Shown one piece after another: positions 1-7,444 of a DNA stretch of 64,000 nt. A program made the translations under genes and the position numbers. Position 1 is the stretch's first letter, and each line of letters starts with the position of its first letter. The DNA lies in assembly GCA_041392785.1 (NCBI GenBank), contig JAWKLK010000004.1:1-64000 (forward strand), written 5' to 3'. The DNA is from OLB9 sp041392785 (GTDB taxonomy: Bacteria > Bacteroidota > Bacteroidia > Chitinophagales > Saprospiraceae). The notes under the pieces were generated by a model, which ran no database searches, was not told the DNA's origin, and saw nothing but the letters and a program-made list of their open reading frames with translations.

Positions 1-1
1 A

Positions 2-631
2 AAGACTTTTTTGCTCCCTAAAAAGTTGCATTTATTACTTGAATCTAAGATGTCAATAAAAGGGGAAGTTCGTCAGTCAAGAGAGTTTATCGCTATTTTC
101 AATTAGAATTCAAACAAATAGAGGGCATAAACGATACAGTCTACATGCAAGTATCATATAACAAACACCCTGTTCAGAAAAGTATTTCAAATGAAATTTA
201 CTTTATTAAAATGGATCTTAGTCATCAAAAGTTTGATTTAAACCCTATAACACAAGTAGCTTATACAGATATCGTAAATGAAACTAATTCCAGAACAAAT
301 TATAATACTGTGACGAGCCAAGTCCCTGTCACTAAAACAGAACAAAAAATCGTGGAAGGACAAACGGTCACTACTACAGAAAACAGAAATGAAAACTATC
401 ACAACGGAAGTGCCTCAAACTACGTATTACAATAATGTTACCAACAAGGAGTATGTATTCGAGGAATTTAAGATCGCTCTACCTAAGAGTGAGATGATAA
501 ATTTGAGCAAGAATGAAATGTTTAAAATAAGATTCTATGATTCCGATGATGATTTTTGGGATCTTACCATAACAAATTACAACATAAAAGATTTTAGAAA
601 TTTCTTAAATAAGATTGTTATAAATAAGTAA
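2..631 (+). pseudogene. Frame-broken gene of unknown function, 5' end beyond the window
   Basis: Protein-like sequence runs from the window edge to the stop at 631, but in three pieces. Frame 2 is open from position 2 to a stop at 104-106. Frame 1 carries the reading from about 97 to about 390. Frame 2 resumes from about 386 to 631. The pieces join smoothly in composition: a Thr/Gln/Glu-rich stretch (TEQKIVEGQTVTTTE) in frame 1 runs on as TEMKTITTEVPQTT in frame 2. The last part is rich in charged and aromatic residues (RFYDSDDDFWDLTI). I do not recognise the family. Two single-base indels, or two consensus errors, would explain it. Two independent small genes at 145-435 and 389-631 are a less likely reading. 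A strong terminator follows. Confidence 0.5.
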
Positions 632-675
632 AATACAAACAAGTCGGTTCTCTTAGATAAAAAGCGAAGAGTAAA

Positions 676-718
676 AAAAAACCTGTCTAGTTACTACAAG
701 ATGCTAGACAGGTTTTTT
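676..718. terminator. Bidirectional terminator between convergent genes
   Basis: A perfect 15-bp inverted repeat (676-690 and 704-718, core ACCTGTCTAG) encloses a 13-base loop. T runs on both sides suit the rightward gene ending at 631 and leftward groEL ending at 740. Confidence 0.85.
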
Positions 719-739
719 AATTATTTAGAAGAAAAACAA

Positions 740-2374
740 TTACATCATGCCAGGCATGCCTCCGCCTCCTCCCATAGGTGGCATTGCAGGATTGTCTTCT
801 TTTTTATCAGAAATGACACACTCTGTGGTCAGCACCATGCTTGCGATAGATCCAGCATTTTCGATAGCAACTCGAGTCACTTTTGTTGGATCGATGACAC
901 CTGCTTTTTTAAGGTCTTCATATTCACCTGTTCTAGCGTTGTATCCTTTAGCACCTTTTGCTTTAGCTACTTCTTGAAAGACAACGGAACCATCTACACC
1001 TGCATTCTCAGCGATGGTACGTAGAGGATATTCTAGAGCTTTTTTTACTATCTGAATACCAAGATTTTCGTCTTCGTTAGCTCCTTTTACAGTGTCAAGG
1101 CTATTGATGGCTCTTACTAGAGCGACTCCTCCACCCGCAACAATACCTTCTTCTACTGCTGCCCTAGTAGCATGTAAAGCATCATCTACTCTATCTTTTT
1201 TCTCTTTCATCTCCACTTCAGTAGCGGCACCAACATACAATACAGCTACTCCGCCAGCTAATTTAGCCAACCTTTCCTGAAGCTTTTCTTTATCGTAATC
1301 AGAAGTGGTAGTTTCAATTTGAGCTTTGATCTGACCAATTCTCGCATTGATATCCGCTTTCTTACCTTTTCCATTCACGATAGTAGTATTGTCTTTGTCT
1401 ACTGTGATTTTTTCAGCTTGCCCTAGATCAGCTACAGTTGCATTCTCAAGTTTGTATCCTTTCTCTTCAGAAATAACTGTACCTCCTGTAAGAATAGCAA
1501 TGTCCTCAAGCATAGCCTTCCTTCTGTCACCAAATCCTGGCGCTTTTACAGCTACAATTTTAAGGCCTGCTCTTAGTCTGTTTACTACTAAAGTACCCAA
1601 TGCTTGACTATCTACATCTTCTGCAATGATTAACAATGGTCTACCTGTTTGTACTGCCTTTTCGAGAATAGGTACAATCTCTTGAACGTTTGAGACCTTT
1701 TTATCATGAATAAGGATAAGTGGGTTTTCGTATTCGGTAGTCATATTCTCAGTATTTGTGATGAAATACGGAGATAAATATCCTCTGTCAAATTGCATAC
1801 CTATTACTTCTTCCACGTAGGTATCTGTTCCTTTTGCTTCTTCTACAGTGATGACACCATCTTTGGTCACACGTTTCATTGCGTCTGCGATGAGAGAACC
1901 TATTTCATCATCATTGTTGGCGGAAACTGAAGCAACTTGTTTGATTTTGCTGAAATCAGAACCAACTACCTCACTTTGGGACTTTAAATCAGTAATCACA
2001 GCATTGACTGCTTTGTCAATACCTCTTTTCAAATCCATAGGGTTTGCACCTGCTGTTACATATTTCATACCAGCATTTACCATCGCTTGTGCAAGTACAG
2101 TTGCAGTGGTAGTGCCGTCTCCAGCAGCATCTGCTGTTTTTGATGCCACCTCTTTCACCATTTGAGCACCCATGTTTTCAACTGCATCTTCTAATTCAAT
2201 TTCTTTTGCAACTGTTACACCATCTTTGGTAATAACTGGCGCACCGAAACTTTTCTGAATCACCACATTTCTACCTTTAGGGCCTAAAGTGACTTTTACG
2301 GCATTGGCTAGTTGGTCAATTCCTGACTTTAACTTTGTCCTTGCTTCTGTATCAAAACTTACTATTTTAGACAT
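740..2374 (-). CDS. groEL: Chaperonin GroEL (60 kDa subunit)
   Basis: This is the large subunit of the ATP-driven folding chamber in the cytosol. At 544 aa it has the standard length and is complete. The apical, intermediate and equatorial parts are all conserved: nucleotide-binding motifs VTLGPKGRNV near residue 28 and GDGTTTATVLAQ near residue 86, AGGVAVLYVGAATE near residue 375, and the Gly-Met-rich C-terminal tail (GGGGGMPGMM) typical of the family. It lies 49 bases downstream of groES on the same strand, so the two form the usual groESL operon. No CIRCE repeat is visible upstream. Identification is certain. Confidence 0.98.
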   Translation of the reverse strand: MSKIVSFDTEARTKLKSGIDQLANAVKVTLGPKGRNVVIQKSFGAPVITKDGVTVAKEIELEDAVENMGAQMVKEVASKTADAAGDGTTTATVLAQAMVNAGMKYVTAGANPMDLKRGIDKAVNAVITDLKSQSEVVGSDFSKIKQVASVSANNDDEIGSLIADAMKRVTKDGVITVEEAKGTDTYVEEVIGMQFDRGYLSPYFITNTENMTTEYENPLILIHDKKVSNVQEIVPILEKAVQTGRPLLIIAEDVDSQALGTLVVNRLRAGLKIVAVKAPGFGDRRKAMLEDIAILTGGTVISEEKGYKLENATVADLGQAEKITVDKDNTTIVNGKGKKADINARIGQIKAQIETTTSDYDKEKLQERLAKLAGGVAVLYVGAATEVEMKEKKDRVDDALHATRAAVEEGIVAGGGVALVRAINSLDTVKGANEDENLGIQIVKKALEYPLRTIAENAGVDGSVVFQEVAKAKGAKGYNARTGEYEDLKKAGVIDPTKVTRVAIENAGSIASMVLTTECVISDKKEDNPAMPPMGGGGGMPGMM

Positions 2375-2423
2375 ATAAATAATGTTTTTTTATTTTAAAA
2401 TGTATTAATATCAGTAAAACAAA

Positions 2424-2687
2424 TTATAATATCACAAGGATATCATCTTCACGCATGATTAAATAATCTTCGCCATTGTAGGAAATTTCCTGACCGGAAT
2501 ATTTTCCATACAGTACTTTGTCGCCTTTTTTTACTGTCATCTTATTGCCATCCTTTCCAGGACCTACGGCAACAACTTCACCTCTCTGTGGCTTTTCTTT
2601 TGCAGTATCCGGAAGTATGATTCCTCCTGCTGTCTTCTCATCTGCCTGAGCTGGTCTTACTACTACTCTATCATTTATTGGCTTCAT
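2424..2687 (-). CDS. groES: Co-chaperonin GroES (10 kDa subunit)
   Basis: This 87-aa protein is the heptameric lid of the GroEL chamber. The sequence shows the family's N-terminal MKPINDRVVVRP, a mobile-loop region around residues 15-30 (EKTAGGIILPDTAKEKP), and the conserved VAVGPGK and VLYGKYSGQE blocks. It is the first gene of the groES-groEL operon. Its promoter must lie in the 144 bases upstream, before the end of the DUF58 gene. That gap contains a perfect inverted repeat at 2740-2760 instead of a CIRCE element. Confidence 0.97.
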   Translation of the reverse strand: MKPINDRVVVRPAQADEKTAGGIILPDTAKEKPQRGEVVAVGPGKDGNKMTVKKGDKVLYGKYSGQEISYNGEDYLIMREDDILVIL

Positions 2688-2739
2688 AAAAACGGTATAA
2701 TTTAGATTTTGAAATAAAAAATAATTTTATGATCAGCAA

Positions 2740-2760
2740 TGGTATACATTTTTTATACCA
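2740..2760. promoter_or_regulatory. Inverted repeat upstream of groES, candidate operator
   Basis: The repeat reads TGGTATA, a 7-base spacer, then TATACCA, and is perfect over 7 bp per arm. It lies 53-73 bases upstream of the groES start. It does not match the CIRCE consensus (TTAGCACTC-N9-GAGTGCTAA), and a T run suited to termination is missing. A role as a binding site is inference from position and symmetry only. Confidence 0.35.
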
Positions 2761-2831
2761 ATACATGATTTAGGATTTTTTGACAGAGTAAAACAACTTA
2801 CGAGAAGCATTTTGTGACAAATTGTCACACA

Positions 2832-3755
2832 TTAGAGCAACTTTGTTCGCTTTTGGAGATACTTTTGAAGTATTGGCACAAATCCTTCGTTTATGTCTGC
2901 TTCTATAAAATCGATATTGTATTGCAAACATTTAAGTTTCAGTGCATCTTTGTAGGTTCTTATTTTTTGAACATACATGTCTTTCACTTGATTATATTGG
3001 AGCTTGACTTCTTGACCGGATTCCATATCAACAAAAATATATGGTCTGTTTTCGTATTCGAAATCTACTTCATGTTTTTTATCTACTACATGGAATAAAA
3101 TGACTTCGTGTTTTGCATACTTGAGATGTTGAAGTGCTGAGAACATAGCCTGATGGTCTACATTCTGATCAAACATATCTGAGAAAATTAAAACTAGAGA
3201 TCTTCTGTGGATATTTTCAGCTAACTGGTCTAAAGCTGTTGCCGTGCTAGTATTTTTATTGAGACTATTATCTCTAATCAGCCCATCTAAATGCGATAAA
3301 AGTAATCTATAGTGGGATGTTGAAGATCGTGCCTTGGTGTGCAAAACTACGTCACTATTAAATACAGATAGTCCGAATGCATCTCTTTGCTTTTTGAATA
3401 AATTCATGAGTGATGCTGCTGCCAACGATGAAAACTGTAGTTTATTCAACCCAGTTCCATTTTTTTCCATGGGAAAATACATGGATGATGAACTATCTAT
3501 AATAATCTGACACCTTAAGTTGGTTTCTTCTTCAAATTTCTTTGAAAACATTTTATCAGTACGTGCGTACACTTTCCAATCGATGTCCTTTGTAGATTCA
3601 CCAGGGTTGTATAATCGGTGTTCGGCAAATTCTACAGAAAAACCATGAAAAGGACTTTTGTGTAAGCCAATGATAAAGCCTTCTACTACTTGTTTTGCAA
3701 GTAATTCGATATCTTCTACTTGTCTTACATCAAAATTGTCAAAAAAATTTGCCAA
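2832..3755 (-). CDS. DUF58 family protein with vWA-like fold
   Basis: The 307-aa protein matches the DUF58 family. It has the signature block around residues 35-70 (HGFSVEFAEHRLYNPGES, DIDWKVYART) followed by a von Willebrand A-like core. The MIDAS-type metal motif DSSSS sits near residue 88 and a second acidic block, FSDMFDQN, near residue 193. DUF58 proteins usually sit beside MoxR-type AAA ATPases, and the pair is thought to act in folding or metal insertion of envelope proteins. No MoxR gene is present in the window. The gene lies between thioredoxin and groES on the same strand. Its cellular role here is unknown. Confidence 0.85.
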   Translation of the reverse strand: MANFFDNFDVRQVEDIELLAKQVVEGFIIGLHKSPFHGFSVEFAEHRLYNPGESTKDIDWKVYARTDKMFSKKFEEETNLRCQIIIDSSSSMYFPMEKNGTGLNKLQFSSLAAASLMNLFKKQRDAFGLSVFNSDVVLHTKARSSTSHYRLLLSHLDGLIRDNSLNKNTSTATALDQLAENIHRRSLVLIFSDMFDQNVDHQAMFSALQHLKYAKHEVILFHVVDKKHEVDFEYENRPYIFVDMESGQEVKLQYNQVKDMYVQKIRTYKDALKLKCLQYNIDFIEADINEGFVPILQKYLQKRTKLL

Positions 3756-3777
3756 AACCTATTTTTAAGCTGAATAA

Positions 3778-3817
3778 AAAAAACTCTTGTTGCTATTTAT
3801 AGAGACAAGAGTTTTTT
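3778..3817. terminator. Terminator after thioredoxin gene
   Basis: A perfect 13-bp inverted repeat (3778-3790 and 3805-3817, core ACTCTTGT) with a 14-base loop and A/T runs at both ends. It would stop leftward transcription from trxA before the DUF58 gene. Confidence 0.8.
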
Positions 3818-3839
3818 ATAAATTGTTGAAAAAAAATTA

Positions 3840-4157
3840 CTAGTTCAATTGTGCTTTTATTTTTGACTCCAAATTTGCTTTGGTTGTCAATCCAACTTGC
3901 TTATCTACGAGTTCGCCATCTTTAAATATTAAAATTGTTGGAATGCTTCTAATATTATAACGAATAGACACTTTGTCATTTTGGTCCACATCAAGTTTTC
4001 CGATAGTTACTTTGCCATCATATTCTTTTGATAGATCTTCAATGATTGGCCCAATAAGTCTACAAGGCCCACACCATTCTGCCCAACAGTCTACAACAGC
4101 TACTCCACCTTTCAATGCGGTTTCGTCAAAATTTTCATCAGTAAATACAAATGCCAT
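3840..4157 (-). CDS. trxA: Thioredoxin
   Basis: This 105-aa cytosolic thiol-disulfide reductase has the full thioredoxin fold. The active site WCGPCR is at about residues 28-33, the buried Asp lies in VVDCWAEWC, and the cis-Pro loop reads RSIPTILIF around residue 72. No signal peptide is present, so it should act in the cytoplasm on targets such as ribonucleotide reductase and peroxidases. It is bounded by a terminator downstream and by 118 bases to the aminotransferase gene upstream, and so is probably transcribed alone. Confidence 0.95.
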   Translation of the reverse strand: MAFVFTDENFDETALKGGVAVVDCWAEWCGPCRLIGPIIEDLSKEYDGKVTIGKLDVDQNDKVSIRYNIRSIPTILIFKDGELVDKQVGLTTKANLESKIKAQLN

Positions 4158-4275
4158 GATTAATTATTCTAAAATTATTACTAAAAAATTCAAATTGAAC
4201 CAATAAACACTGTTTGACAAACAAAAGTTTCTAAAATAAATGTTAAACAATCTTATCGCGATGTATCATATTATT

Positions 4276-5352
4276 TTAGGAAACAGCTACTGTTTCGTGA
4301 GCCGGTACGATCCAACCGAAATTATCCACAACCGTTTTATTGCGCATGCCGTTGATGGTATCCTTTACAAAAGTGCTAACCGGTGTATTTTCGGTATCTA
4401 AAGTTACAATAGTATCTAAGTACTTGATAGTGGATACTGTAGCTACAACTGCTGCTGTACCAGTGCCAAACACTTCCTTCAAAGTACCTTTTTTTGATGC
4501 TTCTACTACTTCATCAATAGATATCTGTCTTTCTACCACATTATAATCATGGTGTCTCAATAATGTGATGACAGAATCTCTTGTGATGCCTTTGAGTATT
4601 GCTCCGTCCAAATTGGGTGTGATTATCTCATCTCCAATGACAAAGAAGATATTCATTGTACCTACTTCTTGGATATATTTATGATGCAAACCATCTAACC
4701 ACATGACTTGATCAAAACCCTCTTTTCTAGCTTGGGCAGCTGGCAGCATCGAAGCAGCATAATTGCCCGCAGCTTTAGCCTCTCCTACACCACCTTTTAC
4801 TGCTCTTACGTATTCTGGATAAGCACGCAGTTTTACAGGTTGTGAGTAATAAGGACCAACAGGCAAAACAAAAACAATAAACTTATAAGTGTCAGAAGCT
4901 TTCACACCAATGGTATGATCAAAAGATATCATAAAGGGCCTGATATACATTGCAGAACCAATTTGTGGAGGAATCCATGCTTTCTCCAAATCTACCAATG
5001 TGCTAACAGCATTAAGGAAAAACTCCTCAGGAACAGCTGGCATACATAATCTTTCCGCAGACCTATTGAATCTTTTTGCATGCATTTCTGGTCTAAAAAG
5101 TAATGCATTTCCTTCGGCATCTCTAGTAGCTTTCATTCCTTCAAAAATCGCCTGACCGTAATGCCAAGCCATATTACCCGGATGTACTGACATTTCTTTC
5201 AATGGTTTTATTTCTGCATTTTTCCATTCCCCATCGATATAATCCGCTTCGAACATATAATCCGTAAAAATTTTACCAAATGGAATATTGTTAAAATCCA
5301 CCTCACTCAAGCGAGACTTATCGCTTTTGGTTATTTTTATTTGTTGTGTCAT
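4276..5352 (-). CDS. ilvE: Branched-chain amino acid aminotransferase
   Basis: This PLP enzyme transfers the amino group between glutamate and the keto acids of Leu, Ile and Val. The 358-aa length and sequence fit the BCAT group II (eukaryote-like) family common in Bacteroidota. PHPGNMAWHYGQAIFEG-type N-terminal sequence is present, the PLP lysine lies in GEAKAAGNYAAS at about residue 195, and the cofactor-phosphate loops read TGTAAVV and LKGITRDSV. It is the only branched-chain pathway gene here. A TAnnTTTG box lies about 44 bases upstream of the start. Confidence 0.95.
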   Translation of the reverse strand: MTQQIKITKSDKSRLSEVDFNNIPFGKIFTDYMFEADYIDGEWKNAEIKPLKEMSVHPGNMAWHYGQAIFEGMKATRDAEGNALLFRPEMHAKRFNRSAERLCMPAVPEEFFLNAVSTLVDLEKAWIPPQIGSAMYIRPFMISFDHTIGVKASDTYKFIVFVLPVGPYYSQPVKLRAYPEYVRAVKGGVGEAKAAGNYAASMLPAAQARKEGFDQVMWLDGLHHKYIQEVGTMNIFFVIGDEIITPNLDGAILKGITRDSVITLLRHHDYNVVERQISIDEVVEASKKGTLKEVFGTGTAAVVATVSTIKYLDTIVTLDTENTPVSTFVKDTINGMRNKTVVDNFGWIVPAHETVAVS

Positions 5353-5395
5353 TATTGAAAAAAATTAGGGTGTTATAAAAAAATGGTCTCATCTG

Positions 5396-5403
5396 CAAAA
5401 TTA
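5396..5403 (-). promoter_or_regulatory. Candidate -7 promoter box for ilvE
   Basis: On the minus strand this reads TAATTTTG, a match to the Bacteroidota -7 consensus TAnnTTTG, 44 bases before the ilvE start. I see no good -33 TTG at the usual spacing, so support is partial. Confidence 0.4.
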
Positions 5404-5570
5404 GTGGTAACAAAGCGGAATTATTACTTTTAAGTTTTTAGATTGCGTAAAGATAATTAATTTTGTGCTAATTAGAAAAGCCCAATTAATATTATTCGTT
5501 TTCGGCAAATTTTTTTACCCATTTGTAAAATATTATTTTTTATTGATTAGTATTTCCAAATAATATTTCA

Positions 5571-6008
5571 ATGAATTTTTCAAAAAATGTGGCATTTAAG
5601 ATTCCAAACAATATTGGTGTCTCGGATCAAATAAGCGAAAAGAATGCAAAATTGTTAATTCTTGTTGCTAAGAATGACTTCGGAGATGCCGAAATGGAGA
5701 CTTTGCAGAAAATGATTTCAGCTATCAAAATGGATTTTACACAGGATGTAAATTTACTTATTTTACAAAACGAAGAAATATATTCTTTAAGTACACTCAA
5801 CTTGAGTTATCAAGCGGTGTTGGCATTTGGCGTGGAGCCACGGAATATAGGATATTTCATCAATACACAGCATTTTAAAATTCTTGAATTTTATGAATTA
5901 AAGGTTATGTTTTGTCCTTCCATTCGAGAGATTAAGTCCAAACAAGAAAGTACAAAGTTGCTATGGAATCAATTACAAACCATGTTTTTAATAAAAACAA
6001 CCAAGTAG
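5571..6008 (+). CDS. Hypothetical protein, possibly DNA polymerase III psi-like
   Basis: The 145-aa protein has a mixed alpha/beta pattern (AKLLILVAK near 27-35, VNLLILQNEEIYSL, QAVLAFGVEPRNIGYF near 86). It ends with a Leu/Trp helix (ESTKLLWNQLQTMF). Psi-like (HolD) proteins annotated in Bacteroidota have the same layout: a 'FGv.p..iG' strand-turn, a short strand, then a C-terminal 'k..LW..L..mF' helix. That resemblance is from memory and weak. The stop is 2 bases before the rdgB start, so the two genes should be co-transcribed. The protein has no transmembrane segment. The gene is real with good confidence; the function is not settled. Confidence 0.7.
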   Translation: MNFSKNVAFKIPNNIGVSDQISEKNAKLLILVAKNDFGDAEMETLQKMISAIKMDFTQDVNLLILQNEEIYSLSTLNLSYQAVLAFGVEPRNIGYFINTQHFKILEFYELKVMFCPSIREIKSKQESTKLLWNQLQTMFLIKTTK

Positions 6009-6010
6009 TC

Positions 6011-6592
6011 ATGCAATTGAATATCGCCACCAACAACGAACATAAACTGGAAGAGTTAAGGTTTTTACTGCCAGAGTATACTATACTCGGATTAAAAGAT
6101 TTAGGAATCGATGCAGAAATTGATGAAAATGGAAATACTCTAGAAGATAATGCTTTGATTAAAGCAAAATATCTATACAATCTCACAAAGACGATGAGTA
6201 TTGGAGAGGATACTGGATTGGAGGTCATTGCTCTGAATGGATCACCAGGAGTAAAATCTGCAAGATATGCAAGCAGTGCCAATATTGCTTCGGCTAATAT
6301 TTCTAAATTGTTAGCAAATATGGAAGGTGTACAAGACAGAAGAGCTAGGTTTCGCACTGTAATAGCTGTGGTTATGGCGAATGGTAACTTTCAAATCTTT
6401 GATGGAAAGGTCAATGGCGTCATTGCTGATATGCCAAAAGGAAGTTCGGGATTTGGCTATGACCCGATTTTTATACCTGATGGTTATTCCTTATCATTTG
6501 GAGAAATGACGCAAGACAAAAAAAATGCCATGAGTCATCGTGCTAGGGCAGTAGAAAAACTTATAGATTTTATCAAAATATTAAATCAATAA
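6011..6592 (+). CDS. rdgB: XTP/dITP diphosphatase (RdgB/HAM1 family)
   Basis: This enzyme hydrolyses non-canonical purine triphosphates (dITP, XTP) to monophosphates and keeps them out of DNA. The sequence shows the substrate-binding ATNNEHKLEELR at the N-terminus, the metal and catalytic block EDTGLEV with SPGVKSARYA around residues 65-88, and GFGYDPIF near residue 145. I place the start at 6011 (MQLNIATNN, 193 aa), 2 bases after the preceding stop. An upstream start at 5963 would overlap the preceding gene and add 16 residues unlike the family. The 3' end overlaps the convergent UbiA-family gene by 20 bases. Confidence 0.93.
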   Translation: MQLNIATNNEHKLEELRFLLPEYTILGLKDLGIDAEIDENGNTLEDNALIKAKYLYNLTKTMSIGEDTGLEVIALNGSPGVKSARYASSANIASANISKLLANMEGVQDRRARFRTVIAVVMANGNFQIFDGKVNGVIADMPKGSSGFGYDPIFIPDGYSLSFGEMTQDKKNAMSHRARAVEKLIDFIKILNQ

Positions 6593-7430
6593 TCGCAAGG
6601 CATCCAAAAACTACACTTGCTATCCCATTTGTGGTAAAAAAAGCCATATTAACCTTACTCAGATTATTTGGCTTCACTAATGTATGTTGATACCATAACA
6701 AAAAGACAAAAACTGCATAGCTAATCCATAAAACAATACCAGATGAGGCATAAACTTGGCTTATCAGATACAATGCTGTAAATAAAGCAAGCATACATAT
6801 TAAATGCAAGAAATTGGAAACTACCAACGCATTTTTTTTACCAAGTCGTACAGGAATTGAATTGAGTCCATTTTCTTTATCAAACTCTTCGTCCTGTAGT
6901 GCATAAATGATATCAAAACCAGCTACCCAACAAAGTACAGCCACACCCAAAAGTATTGGAATCATGTGAAACTTTCCTGACACGGCAATATAGGCGCCAA
7001 CTGGTGCTAAACCCAAACCTAATCCGAGCACCAAATGGCACCAAGACGTAAATCTTTTTGTGAATGAATACCCTAAAATGACGACTAATGCTAAAGGACT
7101 AAGTATAAAGCAAAGTGAATTGAGCATATAGGAGGAAAGGACAAAAATCATTGCACTGATCAATGTAAAAATTAATGCATTTCTAGGGCTGATGATTCCA
7201 GCAGGTATCTCTCGTATCAAGGTTCGAGGATTTTTACTGTCTATGTCCCTATCTAAAAATCTATTGAATGCCATAGCGGCACTTCGTGCGGAGACCATAC
7301 AAACCAAAACGAATGTCAGCTTTTCATACGAGAATCCATATTTTAAGGTAGCAAGTGTAAAACCCAATAAAGCAAAAGGCAGTGCGAAAATAGTGTGACT
7401 AAACTTGATAAGGCTAAGGTAAGATTTCAC
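6573..7430 (-). CDS. UbiA-family prenyltransferase (MqnP/UbiA-like)
   Basis: This integral membrane enzyme joins a polyprenyl chain to an aromatic acceptor. The 285-aa protein has about eight hydrophobic helices and the two Asp-rich Mg/diphosphate motifs of the family: NRFLDRDIDSKNPRT near residue 55 and DEEFDKENGLNS near residue 180. The N-terminus (IKFSHTIFALPFALLGF) resembles the 4-hydroxybenzoate polyprenyltransferase-like MqnP group of futalosine-route menaquinone makers, but the acceptor cannot be read from sequence alone. It lies 14 bases downstream of the GHMP kinase gene on the same strand, linking isoprenoid supply with quinone prenylation. Confidence 0.88.
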   Translation of the reverse strand: MKSYLSLIKFSHTIFALPFALLGFTLATLKYGFSYEKLTFVLVCMVSARSAAMAFNRFLDRDIDSKNPRTLIREIPAGIISPRNALIFTLISAMIFVLSSYMLNSLCFILSPLALVVILGYSFTKRFTSWCHLVLGLGLGLAPVGAYIAVSGKFHMIPILLGVAVLCWVAGFDIIYALQDEEFDKENGLNSIPVRLGKKNALVVSNFLHLICMLALFTALYLISQVYASSGIVLWISYAVFVFLLWYQHTLVKPNNLSKVNMAFFTTNGIASVVFGCLAIIDLIF

Positions 7431-7444
7431 AAGATGTAGGAAAA

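Noticed and set aside
701..2165. Several rightward open frames inside groEL
   Set aside because: They lie antisense to a certain gene and their translations are low-complexity reflections of it, with no family signature.
2688..2831. CIRCE element for HrcA upstream of groES
   Set aside because: I searched both strands of the gap for the TTAGCACTC/GAGTGCTAA halves and found neither.
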